DNA of 61,065 nt from Amycolatopsis saalfeldensis (lineage in GTDB: Bacteria; Actinomycetota; Actinomycetes; Mycobacteriales; Pseudonocardiaceae). A program made the position numbers and the translations under genes. The stretch spans positions 1 through 61,065 of the forward strand of contig NZ_FOEF01000033.1 of assembly GCF_900110575.1 (NCBI RefSeq), written 5' to 3'. Each line of letters opens with the position of its first letter. Positions within the stretch are counted from its first letter, which is position 1. Below are positions 33,453 through 42,374 of the stretch, one piece after another. The notes under the pieces were generated by a model that was given only the letters and a program-made list of their open reading frames with translations, was not told the DNA's origin and ran no database searches.

Positions 33453-35906
33453 TCACCGAGCTGGGGCGCCGCTGCCGTCGAGGCCGATTTGGACGGTGCC
33501 GAGGTGCTTGGCGGTCGTGGCCTGCGTGCCCGTCACCTCCGCGAAAGGCAGCGAGGTGGTCGGATTCGAGGGCTGCTCGACGAGGTAGGCGGAGCCGGCC
33601 GTCACGGGGACGCTCAGTGTGGCGGCGGTGGTCGGTGCGACGACCATGGCGCCGGTGACGCCGTTGACCACTTGGGCTTGGCGGCCGGGCCACGGGTTGC
33701 GCACGGCCATGGTCCGGGTTGTGCCGGCGTGGATCGCGGCGGTGGCGATGGTGCCGCCTTGGACCTGGACGTCCACTGTGGAGTTTCCCTGGACGGCGAC
33801 GGTGCCGGCGACGTCCCAGCCGGACGGCCAGGCGGGCGCGAAGCGCAGGGTTCCGTCGTAATCGGTGGCGAGTGCCTCGTTCAACGCCGTCGCCACGGTG
33901 GAGGACTGCTCGATGTACGGCTCGTCGCCGGGTGTGCTGCTGAAGAGCGAAGCGAGGCCGCTGATGTAGGCCTGGTAATGCTGCGTAATGGTGGTCAGGT
34001 CGGTGGCGACCTCGGCGGGCAGGCCCAACCGGGCGGCCTGGACCGCGTCGAAGCTCCAATCCGGGTTGTTCTTGTTGGGCCGGGCGCTGTAGGTACGCAC
34101 GGCCAGCGCGGTCAGGTCGCCGGAGTCGTCGGTGAGGACGCCGTAGGGCCAAACCGGTTCCAGCCCGATGTTCTCGCCGTTGTGGGTCTGCGCTGCCGGC
34201 TGGAAGGAATCGGCGATGACGTCGGCGCCCTGGGCGTCGGCCGACGGCGGCAGCAGCTGGGTGTGGGTCGCGGCGTCCGTGCGGGCATACGGCTCGATCT
34301 GCTGCTGCGCGGTGCGCAACCGCGCCACCAGGTCCGAGTCGGTGTTCAGCAGCGTCGCCGCGTCGATCGTGGCCGCGAACAGAACCTGATCGGCGGCGAG
34401 GTCGGTCGTCGGGTCCTGCACCGCCCACTGGGTTTCGTGCGCGTTCGCGACCGCGTGCAGGAACCCGTCCGAACCGACGCTTTGGTACGCCAGCAGGAAA
34501 GTCGCCGCCTGCTGCAGCAGCGGGTAGTACTCGCGCAGGAAGCCGAGGTCGCCGGTGGCCTGGTACTGACGCCAGATCCACTGCGCGATCTCCGCGCCGC
34601 TGGTCACCGTCTCGGCGTTGTAACTGGGGCTGGACGCCAGCGCACAGGACGCGTTCTGCGTGGCGTCGCCGCCGTTGTAGAAACCGTTGCCGTTGAACCG
34701 CATGGTCTCCGGCACGCACGCGCCCGGCTTGCCGCCCATCTGCGCGCCGGTCCAGGCCTGGATTCCGGGCAGGTCGCGCAGATACATGTCGAAGATCGGC
34801 AGGTTCAGTGCGGCGTGGCCCGAGGACAGGTTGGCCGCGAGCTGGCCGCGCAGGTTCCACAGCCAGTACCCGGCCGGGTACCAGTCCTGTTTGTCCTGGG
34901 CGTAGGCGAACATGTTCGCGACACCCGCCTGGCTGCCGGGATCGTGCCCGGCGTGCATGGTGGCGGCCTCGGCGTAAAGGTAGACGGTGCGCAGATTCTC
35001 CAGGTACTGCGCGGTGCCGTCGGCGGAGTTCAGCTCGACCAGCCCGGTATGCGCCCAATAGTCGTGCCACCAAGCCGATTGCGTGGCCAGCAGCGACGAC
35101 GTGGCCGCGGTCGCGTCGCCGCCGATCAGGGCCGCGGCGGTTGCCGCCGGGTCGCCGCCGGTCCAGGCCGGAGACGCGGCGATGACCCGGAAAGCGCCGT
35201 CCGCGTGGGGAGTGAAGGCGACCTGCACCTGCGTGCCGTTGACCACGGACGCGGCCACGTCCTGCCCGCCGGCGGTGATCGCGGCCATCGCGCCGAACGT
35301 CCGGCCGGAGGAGCCGGACTGGGCGTTGTCCACCCAGGTCTGCGCCAGGGCGGCGATCCCACCGGACGCCGACGCCGCCGGCGTCCGGCCGCTCCACAGG
35401 TTCAGCGTCGCGGTCTGCCGGGCGGTGCCGGCGCCGGTGACGTCGACGACCAGCTCGTCCTTGCCCGCCGGCACCCACGCCTTCATGGTCATGCCACCGC
35501 CGGATTCGGTGAGCACGCCGTCGAAAAGATCGAGCCGGCCGGTGAAGTCCCCCGCCGACGTCATCGCCGACAGGCCCGGAATCTGGATCTGGCCGGGCGA
35601 AAGCCGGTAGGGCTGGGTGTCGCCGCGGTTGAGCTGCGCGGTGAAGCCGTTCCCGGCCCACGCCGCGGCACCGAGCGAGCCGTTGCCCAGCGGCAACGAC
35701 TGCGCGTCCGTGGTGTTCGGCCTGCCGAGCACGATGTCGGAACGGGAGACCACGCCGGCGGTGTCCACCGAGAAGCCTCCGTCGCGCCAAGCCGTGGTGG
35801 GGCCCGAGGCCGAGGCTCCGGGGGTGGCTGCGGCGAGACCGGCGGCCGCCAGGGCGCAGGTGATCGCGGCGGCGAGCACGCGGTGCAGAGGGCGTCGAGC
35901 GGACAC
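33453..35906 (-). CDS. Secreted glycoside hydrolase, GH95-like
   Basis: The protein is 817 residues, starting at GTG 35906 (GGGAGG 4 nt upstream), which opens a signal peptide (VLAAAITCALAAAGLAAATP). The N-terminal beta domain has SLPLGNGSLGAAAWAGNGF and LNRGDTQPYRLSPGQIQIPG, reminiscent of the GH95 alpha-L-fucosidase family (LPLGNGRLGA). The middle is an (alpha/alpha)6-type region: YLYAEAATMHAGHDPGS, YPAGYWLWNLRGQLAANL, DLGFLREYYPLLQQAATFLL, GLEPVWPYGVL and RPNKNNPDWSFDAVQAARLG. A C-terminal beta sandwich follows (FAPAWPSGWDVAGTVAVQGN, STVDVQVQGG). GH95 is the best guess; related (alpha/alpha)6 families cannot be excluded. It is divergent from a beta-helix/CBM/SGNH enzyme, together suggesting degradation of a plant or fungal heteropolysaccharide. 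Confidence 0.7.
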   Translation of the reverse strand: MSARRPLHRVLAAAITCALAAAGLAAATPGASASGPTTAWRDGGFSVDTAGVVSRSDIVLGRPNTTDAQSLPLGNGSLGAAAWAGNGFTAQLNRGDTQPYRLSPGQIQIPGLSAMTSAGDFTGRLDLFDGVLTESGGGMTMKAWVPAGKDELVVDVTGAGTARQTATLNLWSGRTPAASASGGIAALAQTWVDNAQSGSSGRTFGAMAAITAGGQDVAASVVNGTQVQVAFTPHADGAFRVIAASPAWTGGDPAATAAALIGGDATAATSSLLATQSAWWHDYWAHTGLVELNSADGTAQYLENLRTVYLYAEAATMHAGHDPGSQAGVANMFAYAQDKQDWYPAGYWLWNLRGQLAANLSSGHAALNLPIFDMYLRDLPGIQAWTGAQMGGKPGACVPETMRFNGNGFYNGGDATQNASCALASSPSYNAETVTSGAEIAQWIWRQYQATGDLGFLREYYPLLQQAATFLLAYQSVGSDGFLHAVANAHETQWAVQDPTTDLAADQVLFAATIDAATLLNTDSDLVARLRTAQQQIEPYARTDAATHTQLLPPSADAQGADVIADSFQPAAQTHNGENIGLEPVWPYGVLTDDSGDLTALAVRTYSARPNKNNPDWSFDAVQAARLGLPAEVATDLTTITQHYQAYISGLASLFSSTPGDEPYIEQSSTVATALNEALATDYDGTLRFAPAWPSGWDVAGTVAVQGNSTVDVQVQGGTIATAAIHAGTTRTMAVRNPWPGRQAQVVNGVTGAMVVAPTTAATLSVPVTAGSAYLVEQPSNPTTSLPFAEVTGTQATTAKHLGTVQIGLDGSGAPAR

Positions 35907-36202
35907 GGGTCCTCCCTGGACGCAAAGCTGCGTCATCGTGTCGAGACGGCTTACATCGGATGTGTTGTAGCGCCCTCGCCTGCCCGCTGTCCAGATCTCC
36001 GAAGCCGATGATGCGCCCTCAGACGGACGTCGGGCAGGGCGCGGATCGCTATCTGCGCAGGTCGAGGGCGCATCGAAGTTTCCACCCGACTGTTCGAAAT
36101 TTTCTTCAGACAATCTGGATATTGCAAACATCGGACCATGCTCGTACCGTTGGGCCCGCAACGCGGACTCTCCCCACACCCCTCACCGTCGAGGACCCGC
36201 CC
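35907..36202. promoter_or_regulatory. Divergent promoter region of two secreted polysaccharide-active proteins
   Basis: The 296-bp gap contains a small dyad ACATCGGATGT at about 35952-35962 and another ATCGGA at about 36130. An AT-richer stretch near 36090-36130 (GAAATTTTCTTCAGAC, GGATATTGCAAAC) probably holds the plus promoter. A shared regulator is possible but not demonstrated. Confidence 0.4.
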
Positions 36203-39200
36203 ATGCCGTCACTCCCGCTTGTCCGCCGAACGGCGATGCTCGCCCTCGTACTGGCCGTGATCTCCTGGGCTCCGGGCACCGCGACAGCAGCCCCCGGACA
36301 CCACGCGGCTCTTCCCCCGGCGCCGGCCGCGGCCGGCGCGACGACGCCGTTCACCAGCTATGAAGCCGAAAGCGGCACGCTGGGTGGTGGCGCCGGCGTC
36401 GTGTCGCTGACCTCCGCACCGACGACCCAGTACTCCAGCCCGGCACTGGAGGCGTCCGGGCACGCCTACGCCCACCTGGCCGGCACCGGCCAGGAAGTGC
36501 GCTGGACGAACGACACCGGGCAGCCGATCAGCTTCGTCAACGTGCGCCTCAGCATCCCGGACTCGCCGTCCGGCGACGGCGTGAGCGCGACCCTCGACCT
36601 GTATGTCAACGGCACGTTCCGCCAGGCGCTCAACGTCAACTCCCGGCAGAGCTGGATCTACGAGGGCACCAACTACAACGGCAATGACGACCAGAACCCG
36701 GCCGACTCCGACCCGCGGGTGTTCTTCGACGAGTCGCACACGTTCCTCACCGGCGGCCCGATCGCGCCCGGCAGCACCTTCTCGCTCGTCAAGGACTCGT
36801 CGAACACGGCGGCGTACTACGACGTCGACGTCGTGGACGTGGAGAACCCGCCGGCGCCGCTCCCCCAGCCCGCCGGCTCGATCTCGATCACCAGCTGCGG
36901 CGCCGTCTCCGACGACAACCCGACCAACGGCGCCCCGGACGGCCAAGCGGCCGACAGCACCGGCGCCATCCAGAACTGCATCGACCAGGCCCAGTCCCAG
37001 GGCCGGACGCTCTGGATCCCGCCGGGCACCTTCTACCTCAAGGGCACGACCGGCCTGCACGCCCAAGGCATCACCATCGCCGGCGCGGGCATGTGGTACA
37101 CCACCATCTACCGCGCCGTGCCGCTGCCCAACAACACACCGCTGGCCGCGATCTTTTCGGTGACCTCGTGCACCGTGCAGAACTTCCACCTCGACTCGAG
37201 CGAAACCGGGCGCGCCATGGAGTTCGGCGGCGGCGGGGCCATGGACACCACGGGCACGAACTGGGTCGCCGACGGCATCTGGACCCAGCACACCCTGTCC
37301 GGCTTCTGGGCGTCGGGCACCGGCGGCACCGTGCGGAACAGCCGTCTCACCGCGATCTGGGCCGACGGCATCAACGTCAACAACGTCGCGCTGAACGCGA
37401 ACACCGGCAACGACCTGACCGTGCGGAACAACTTCGCCCGCGGCACCGGTGACGACGCGATCGCCATCAACTCCGTGGCCTACAACGGATCCACCACCTA
37501 CAACGCGATGTCGAACGTCACGGTCACCGGCAACACGTCGATCGCGCCGTGGGGCGGCAAGGGCGTCGCGATCTACGGCGGCAGCGGCCACCACGTCGAG
37601 AACAACTACATCAGCGACACCGCGCGCTACATCGGCCTCGGCGCCGGCAAGTTCGGCGTCAACGGCAACGACCTGACCTCGGCGACCGTGTCGGGCAACA
37701 CGATCGTGCGCTCCGGCGGCAATGCCTACAACCAGGGCCAGCCGGCACTGCATGTCGGCAACGGCGGAGACGGCCACGAGACCGGCACCGTCAGCGACGT
37801 CACGGTGTCCGGCAACACCATCACCGACTCGGTGTACGACGCGGTCGGCTTCTCCCAGTCCACCAACACGCAGTTGCAGAACAACACGATCACTTCCCCG
37901 TGGCGCAACGGGATCGTGATCGCACCGCCGTTCTACCCGGCGCCCACCGGGTCGGCCACGATCACCGGCAACAACGTCACCGGACTGCGGGCAGGGGCCA
38001 CGCCGTACTCCAACAACTCCAGCGGCTTCACCGCTTCGGTGAGCGGCAACAGCTGGCAGAACCCGACATCCGAGGGACCGTACGGCGGCACACCGCCCGC
38101 GGTGCCGGGCGCAGTGGAGGCGGAGAACTACGACACGGGCGGCCAGGGCGTCGCCTACGACGTCGGTTCGGTCAACGGAAACGCCAACGGCTACCGGCCA
38201 GACGGGGTCGACCTGGAGTCCACATCGGACGCCGGCGGTGGCGACGACCTCGGCTGGACCGGTGGCGGGCAATGGTTCCACTACACGGTGAACGTGGGCT
38301 CCCCGGGCAGATACACGGTGAGCCTGCGCGTCGCGGCCCCGTCCGCTGTCGCCGGCGCGCTGCACCTGTCCAGCGCGTCGGGCACCGACCTCACCGGCCC
38401 CGTCGCCATCCCGGCGACCGGCGGCTGGCAGAACTGGACCACGGTCACCACGACCGCCACCCTGCCCGCGGGCCCGCAGACCCTGACCCTGAACCAGGAC
38501 AACGGCGGCTGGAACATCAACTCCTTCGCCTTCGCGTTCGCCCAGACCGCCGCGGGCTCGTGGACCGGCACCTGGTCGGTCTCCCCGCAGAGCGGCGGCA
38601 CGTCGTTCGGCCGGCAGACCCTCCGGCAGGTGGTGCACACGAGCACCGGCGGCACGTCCGCCCGCGTCGAGGTGTCCAACGCCTTCGGCTCCGCGCCGCT
38701 GACGATCGCGGATGTCCATGTGGCGCAACGAGCCGACGGGGCGACGATCACGGCCGGCACCGACCGTCCGGTCACCTTCGGCGGGCAGGCGACCGCGGTG
38801 ATCCCGGCGGGCGGACTCGCCGTGAGCGACCCGGTCGCGTTCACCGTGCCGGCCCTCTCGGATGTCGCGGTCAGCATGTACCTGCCCGATGCCACGGGCC
38901 CGTCGACCTTCCACCAGCAGGGCAACGCGACCAACTATGCCGCCTCCGGCGACGTCAGCGGCGACACCACCCTGCCCGGCGCGCAGACCACCGGCAGCTA
39001 CTTCTTCCTCACCGGCCTCGACGTGCAGAACTCCACCGCCGACGGCTCCGTGGTGACGCTGGGCGCGTCGATCACCGACGGCGTCGCCTCGACGACCGAC
39101 TCGAACCGCCGATGGCCCGATGACCTCGCGGTCCGGCTGGCCGGCGCCGGGCGCACCGTCGGCGTGCTCAACCAGGGCATCAGCGGCAACCGGCTCCTCG

Positions 39201-39655
39201 TCGACGGTGCCGGTCAAAGCGCGCTCAACCGCTTCGACCGCGACGTGCTCGCACAGCCCGGCGCCCGGTGGGTGATCTTCTCCGACGACCCGATCAACGA
39301 CCTGGGGTCCACCAGCCCCCCGCCCGGCTCGGACCAGCTCATCGCCGGGGCCAAGCAGCTCGTGACGCGGGCACACCGGCAAGGCCTGAAGTTCCTGTGC
39401 TCAACCCTGACTCCCTACCAGGGGGCGGGTTACTGGACGCAGCAGGGCGAGACGGCACGAGAGGCGTTCAACGCGTTCGTCCGCAGCGGCGACAGCGGCT
39501 GCGACGGCATCGTCGACCAGGACCTGGCGACGCACGATCCGGCCGACCCCACCCGCTACCTGGCCGCCTACGACGCCGGCGACCATCTGCATCCCAACGA
39601 AGCGGGCCTGCAGGCCATCGCCGACGCGGTCGACCTCACCCTGTTCGCCGCGTGA
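36203..39655 (+). CDS. Secreted beta-helix/CBM6/SGNH multidomain carbohydrate-active enzyme
   Basis: The protein is 1150 residues from ATG 36203 (GAGGA upstream). A signal peptide (LALVLAVISWAPGTATA) is followed by a carbohydrate-binding-like domain at about 50-220 (YEAESGTLGGGAGVVS ... TNDTGQPISFVNVRLSIPDS). Next is a right-handed parallel beta-helix at about 225-620 (SCGAVSDDN ... WIPPGTFYLKG ... NNFARGTGDDAIAIN ... TVSGNTI repeats), as in GH87/mycodextranase and pectate-lyase-3-like proteins. A CBM6/35 module is at about 635-780 (AVEAENYDTGGQGVAYDVGS), and a C-terminal SGNH/GDSL hydrolase from about 785. SGNH block I is GASITDG (Ser kept), block III is PIND where GIND is usual, and block V DHLHPN is intact. 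It probably combines a glycanase with a deacetylase. Confidence 0.8.
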   Translation: MPSLPLVRRTAMLALVLAVISWAPGTATAAPGHHAALPPAPAAAGATTPFTSYEAESGTLGGGAGVVSLTSAPTTQYSSPALEASGHAYAHLAGTGQEVRWTNDTGQPISFVNVRLSIPDSPSGDGVSATLDLYVNGTFRQALNVNSRQSWIYEGTNYNGNDDQNPADSDPRVFFDESHTFLTGGPIAPGSTFSLVKDSSNTAAYYDVDVVDVENPPAPLPQPAGSISITSCGAVSDDNPTNGAPDGQAADSTGAIQNCIDQAQSQGRTLWIPPGTFYLKGTTGLHAQGITIAGAGMWYTTIYRAVPLPNNTPLAAIFSVTSCTVQNFHLDSSETGRAMEFGGGGAMDTTGTNWVADGIWTQHTLSGFWASGTGGTVRNSRLTAIWADGINVNNVALNANTGNDLTVRNNFARGTGDDAIAINSVAYNGSTTYNAMSNVTVTGNTSIAPWGGKGVAIYGGSGHHVENNYISDTARYIGLGAGKFGVNGNDLTSATVSGNTIVRSGGNAYNQGQPALHVGNGGDGHETGTVSDVTVSGNTITDSVYDAVGFSQSTNTQLQNNTITSPWRNGIVIAPPFYPAPTGSATITGNNVTGLRAGATPYSNNSSGFTASVSGNSWQNPTSEGPYGGTPPAVPGAVEAENYDTGGQGVAYDVGSVNGNANGYRPDGVDLESTSDAGGGDDLGWTGGGQWFHYTVNVGSPGRYTVSLRVAAPSAVAGALHLSSASGTDLTGPVAIPATGGWQNWTTVTTTATLPAGPQTLTLNQDNGGWNINSFAFAFAQTAAGSWTGTWSVSPQSGGTSFGRQTLRQVVHTSTGGTSARVEVSNAFGSAPLTIADVHVAQRADGATITAGTDRPVTFGGQATAVIPAGGLAVSDPVAFTVPALSDVAVSMYLPDATGPSTFHQQGNATNYAASGDVSGDTTLPGAQTTGSYFFLTGLDVQNSTADGSVVTLGASITDGVASTTDSNRRWPDDLAVRLAGAGRTVGVLNQGISGNRLLVDGAGQSALNRFDRDVLAQPGARWVIFSDDPINDLGSTSPPPGSDQLIAGAKQLVTRAHRQGLKFLCSTLTPYQGAGYWTQQGETAREAFNAFVRSGDSGCDGIVDQDLATHDPADPTRYLAAYDAGDHLHPNEAGLQAIADAVDLTLFAA

Positions 39656-39829
39656 CACGGGAGCACATCCCTCGGCCTGGGCCGATGCCGGCTGCGCCGC
39701 CCAAGGAAGTCGGCTGGTGGCAACAAGGCCGGTGACGCTCCCGGCGACGGCTCTCCACCACAACGGGCCTGGACCCCGACGCACCTTGCCGCTTCCGCCG
39801 GTCCCCACGCCATCGTGCACGCGCTCGGC
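39656..39829. other. Short gap before decayed element
   Basis: No gene is recognised between the stop of the beta-helix protein and the AbrB-like remnant. The sequence is GC-rich without a clear terminator. Confidence 0.35.
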
Positions 39830-40050
39830 TGACAACCCGGTACCCGGCTGGACATCCGCGAAGCCCGAGGACTGCTCCGGATCCACGCCGATCCGCACGG
39901 CAGGTTCCGCGTGACCAACCAAAGCCACCACCGCCTGCCCGCACCGGTGCGGCACCACCGCGACCTCGCCCCCGGTGGCCGCGTGCTGCTCGCCGCTCAC
40001 CCCGACCGGGCTCGCCTGGTCGTGCACCCGCCCGCACTCGACGACATGCC
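39830..40050 (+). pseudogene. AbrB/MazE-like DNA-binding protein remnant
   Basis: One plus frame reads PGTRLDIREARGLLRIHADP, HGRFRVTNQ, then HHRLPAPVRHHRDLAPGGRV, LLAAHPDRARLVVHPPALDD. This is the swapped-hairpin AbrB-type module common in actinomycetes (LPAxVRxxxxLxxGDRVLLAA). An in-frame stop lies just upstream (TGA at about 39829) and there is no start codon, so the N-terminus is lost. In related genomes this gene precedes a tyrosine recombinase, as does the remnant here. Confidence 0.6.
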
Positions 40051-40079
40051 GCGCTCCTCGGCGGTGATCCCGCATGACA

Positions 40080-40424
40080 ACCCGACGTTCCCGCAACCGC
40101 GACATCGGCCGATCTGGACGCCGCGCGGCCGCTGCTGTCCCGGATGGGCCCAGCGTCGGAAGGCCTCCTGACCGCACCAGCCAGCGGACCCGCGGTTGCG
40201 ACGTTCGCCGAATACACCTCATCGCGGTCCTGCGCTGCATATACCGCCACGCCGGAGGCGGCGAACTGATCAACACAGCCACCACCCGGTCAAGAAGGTC
40301 GCCAAGTCCCGTCGGCTCCCGTCCACCCCGACGCCGCGCCCGCGGATCGGCGTAGCGCTTCGGCCCAGGCATGGCACAGTCGAGCAAGATGTCGAGGTGC
40401 GGCTTTGCTGCGCTAACCGTTCGT
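40080..40424 (+). pseudogene. Tyrosine site-specific recombinase remnant
   Basis: Three pieces in different frames match the N-terminal core-binding region of phage-type integrases: TSADLDAARPLLSRMG ... GPAVATFAEY (about 40100-40220), LIAVLRCIYRHAGGGELI (about 40220-40275), and HPVKKVAKSRRLPSTPTPRP (about 40285-40345). The middle of the core-binding domain is deleted and the whole catalytic domain (RxxxHxxR, Tyr) is absent. With the AbrB-like remnant it marks a dead mobile or phase-variation module. The 3' end overlaps the STAS gene on the other strand. Confidence 0.6.
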
Positions 40425-40814
40425 AGTGCTGATGTTGTGCACAACCGAAAGCCATTTCCGCGCGGCCGCGACGTTGTCGTGCACCTGGAGTAGCTGGTCC
40501 AGCTCCAGCAAGCTGACCGGGCGGCGGACCGCGCGCTGATCGCTCACATTCACACACGGAACCCCGACGGCGTGAGCATCAGCCGATGCGACCAGCAGCG
40601 ACCTCAAGCATTGTGCCGAGCAGAAGCTGACACGGGTCAGATCTACTATCAGCGCTCTTGGCCGCAACGCGATCTCTTCGGTCAGACGACTCAGCAGATG
40701 CCCGGCCGCGGTGCCATCCAGACTGCCGGTGACAGCCACGACGGTCGACTCGGCAGTGCACATGACAGTGCACGTCATATCGTTTCCGTGATCACTGGGC
40801 GCAAGATCTTTCAT
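40413..40814 (-). CDS. STAS domain protein, anti-sigma factor antagonist-like
   Basis: The protein is 133 residues from ATG 40814 (GAGGAG about 9 nt upstream; an earlier ATG at 40850 is possible). The STAS fold reads STVVAVTGSLDGTAAGHLLS, RLTEEIALRPRALIVDLTRV, SFCSAQCLRSLLVASADAHA. In SpoIIAA/RsbV the loop is DSSG with a phosphorylated Ser; here residues 66-69 are SAQC, so the phospho-Ser position is not a Ser. It could be a constitutively active antagonist or a non-phosphorylated sensor. A two-unit 11-bp repeat (site A) lies upstream, placing it in the proposed light regulon. Confidence 0.8.
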   Translation of the reverse strand: MKDLAPSDHGNDMTCTVMCTAESTVVAVTGSLDGTAAGHLLSRLTEEIALRPRALIVDLTRVSFCSAQCLRSLLVASADAHAVGVPCVNVSDQRAVRRPVSLLELDQLLQVHDNVAAARKWLSVVHNISTTNG

Positions 40815-41023
40815 GTCGGGTGGCTCCTCGGTCGAGACTGAGACCTTCACTGCCCGTGAACTTCATGCGCTTTCCAGCCTGGCTGCACGCGACCGAGCCG
40901 GAGAACTGGCGCTCAGTACGTGCGGCGGTCCGTAGACGGTAAGACTTCGGTGGCGCAGTTCGAAACGTGTCGAGTGCCGCCGAGGACCAGGGCGGTGGTG
41001 GGAGCTGGACTGGCAGCGCGTCA

Positions 41024-41043
41024 CATGATCAATTCATGATCAA
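41024..41043. repeat. Tandem CATGATCAA direct repeat, 11-bp period
   Basis: CATGATCAA occurs at 41024-41032 and again at 41035-41043, exactly 11 bp apart, in the STAS upstream region. The period equals that of the TGMAWCG sites but the sequence differs. It is a possible separate regulator site. Confidence 0.45.
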
Positions 41044-41073
41044 CATTGGCCATCTCGCTCAAACTGTCCTCAT

Positions 41074-41095
41074 CGTTTCATACGCGATGCAAGGT
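41074..41095 (-). promoter_or_regulatory. Site A: CarH-type 11-bp direct repeat
   Basis: On the minus strand TGCATCG (41091-41085) is followed 11 bp later by TGAAACG (41080-41074). On the plus strand this reads CGTTTCA-N4-CGATGCA. It shares 26 of 29 positions with site B from ATCGTT to GGCAA. It lies about 260 bp upstream of the STAS gene. Confidence 0.6.
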
Positions 41096-41114
41096 GGCAA
41101 CAGTGCCTGCCCGG

Positions 41115-42374
41115 TCATCCGCTGCCCCGCACCCCGGGTACCGGATGGTCATGGACGATGGCGCGCGCGGTCCGGCGGCCGGACGCGAGGCTCCCCTGGA
41201 TCGAGCTGGTGTCTCGGTGATCGCCGCAGACGTACAGTCCGGGGTCCAGGCGGACCGGGCGGCGCAGCTCGTGCGGTGGGGTCATGCTCGGCAGGGCGCG
41301 CGGAATCCGGTAGTCGGCCAGGAGTTCCCACGTGCCTGTGGCAGTGCGGTAGAGGCGTGCCAACTGGGCGCGGGCCGCCTGTTCGCACTCGGCGCTGGTG
41401 TCGAGCGTGGTGGCGGAGATCAGCGCGTGGCCCGCGGGTGCGTAGCTCGGCGCGACGGCGGAGATCACGGCCGTGTTGCACACCGGGCCGTCGCTTCGAG
41501 CGTCGATGGTCAGCACGGGGTGCCGCAGCGGCGGCGTGGTGGTGCGGTAGTAGAAGGTGCGCAGCCCTTTCCAGCCCGGCACCGTCAGCGCGGGGATCAG
41601 CCGATTCGCGGCAGTGGCATCAGTCGCCACGACGACCGCGCGTGCGTGGTGCGAAGTGCCGTCCATCCGGACCGTCCCGGGCGCGACCGCGTCGACTGGG
41701 GTGGCGAGGGAGAGGGTCCCTGGGGCGAGGCGGTCGGCGAGCTGCTGCGGGAGCGCGCCCATCCCGGCGGCGGGCAAAACGGGCGCGGCGCGCAGGAAGC
41801 TGCGCCACACCAGGTGAAAGAACCGGCTGGAGGTGTTCAGTTCCGCTTCGGCGAAGACGCCGGACAGGAACGGAGCGAGGACCTGCTCGACGCATCGGTC
41901 GGACAGGCCCCAGCGGCGGAACTCGGCCCGGGTCGTCTGGTCCGCGGCCCCGGTGAGCAGCCGGGCCGGGCCGGCCAGATCGCGGACCGAGACAGCGGCC
42001 AGCGCGAGGACGTCGCGGATTCCGACCGGACCACGGTCCAGCAGACCGGGAATCGCCCTCGGGGTGTCGAGGGGATGACCGAGCAGCCGGGATCGGTCGC
42101 CATCGACGAGACGGATCGCGCGCCAGAACCGCCGCGGGTCGAGAACGGGCAGGTCGATCAGCGCGCGGACCGCCGGATAGGCCGGGTTGAGCAGCTGGAA
42201 TCCGCGATCGAGGGTGAACCCGTCGATCACGTCGGTGCTCACCCGCCCACCGGCCCGCTCCGCGCCCTCGAACACCCGCACCCGGTAGCCGAAGCGCTGC
42301 AGCTCGACCGCGGTCGCGAGACCGGCCAGGCCGGCTCCGACCACGATCACATCCGCGTCGGGCTCCGCTGACAT
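41115..42374 (-). CDS. FAD-dependent oxidoreductase (phytoene desaturase/amine oxidase-like)
   Basis: The protein is 419 residues from ATG 42374. The Rossmann FAD motif is VIVVGAGLAGLATAVELQRF near residue 10, followed by EGAERAGGRVSTDVIDGFTL (RGG-type). The C-terminal FAD motif is LYVCGDHRDTSSIQGSLASG near residue 385. The family covers protoporphyrinogen oxidase, amine oxidase and carotenoid-type desaturases, and genes like this sit beside photolyase genes in actinomycete light-response clusters. It is divergent from the photolyase with site E between them. It could act on a carotenoid or protect against photodamage; the substrate is unknown. Confidence 0.8.
   Translation of the reverse strand: MSAEPDADVIVVGAGLAGLATAVELQRFGYRVRVFEGAERAGGRVSTDVIDGFTLDRGFQLLNPAYPAVRALIDLPVLDPRRFWRAIRLVDGDRSRLLGHPLDTPRAIPGLLDRGPVGIRDVLALAAVSVRDLAGPARLLTGAADQTTRAEFRRWGLSDRCVEQVLAPFLSGVFAEAELNTSSRFFHLVWRSFLRAAPVLPAAGMGALPQQLADRLAPGTLSLATPVDAVAPGTVRMDGTSHHARAVVVATDATAANRLIPALTVPGWKGLRTFYYRTTTPPLRHPVLTIDARSDGPVCNTAVISAVAPSYAPAGHALISATTLDTSAECEQAARAQLARLYRTATGTWELLADYRIPRALPSMTPPHELRRPVRLDPGLYVCGDHRDTSSIQGSLASGRRTARAIVHDHPVPGVRGSG

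Noticed and set aside
33489..36011. 840-codon plus-strand frame opposite the GH95-like gene
   Set aside because: It has the Val/Gly/Arg bias typical of antisense frames in GC-rich DNA, and no family motifs.
36209..39382. 1057-codon minus-strand frame opposite the beta-helix gene
   Set aside because: It has the same antisense artefact composition. The sense protein has a signal peptide and four recognisable modules.
39401..40444. 347-codon minus-strand frame over the AbrB/integrase remnants
   Set aside because: There is no coherent motif. The plus strand carries recognisable AbrB and recombinase pieces.
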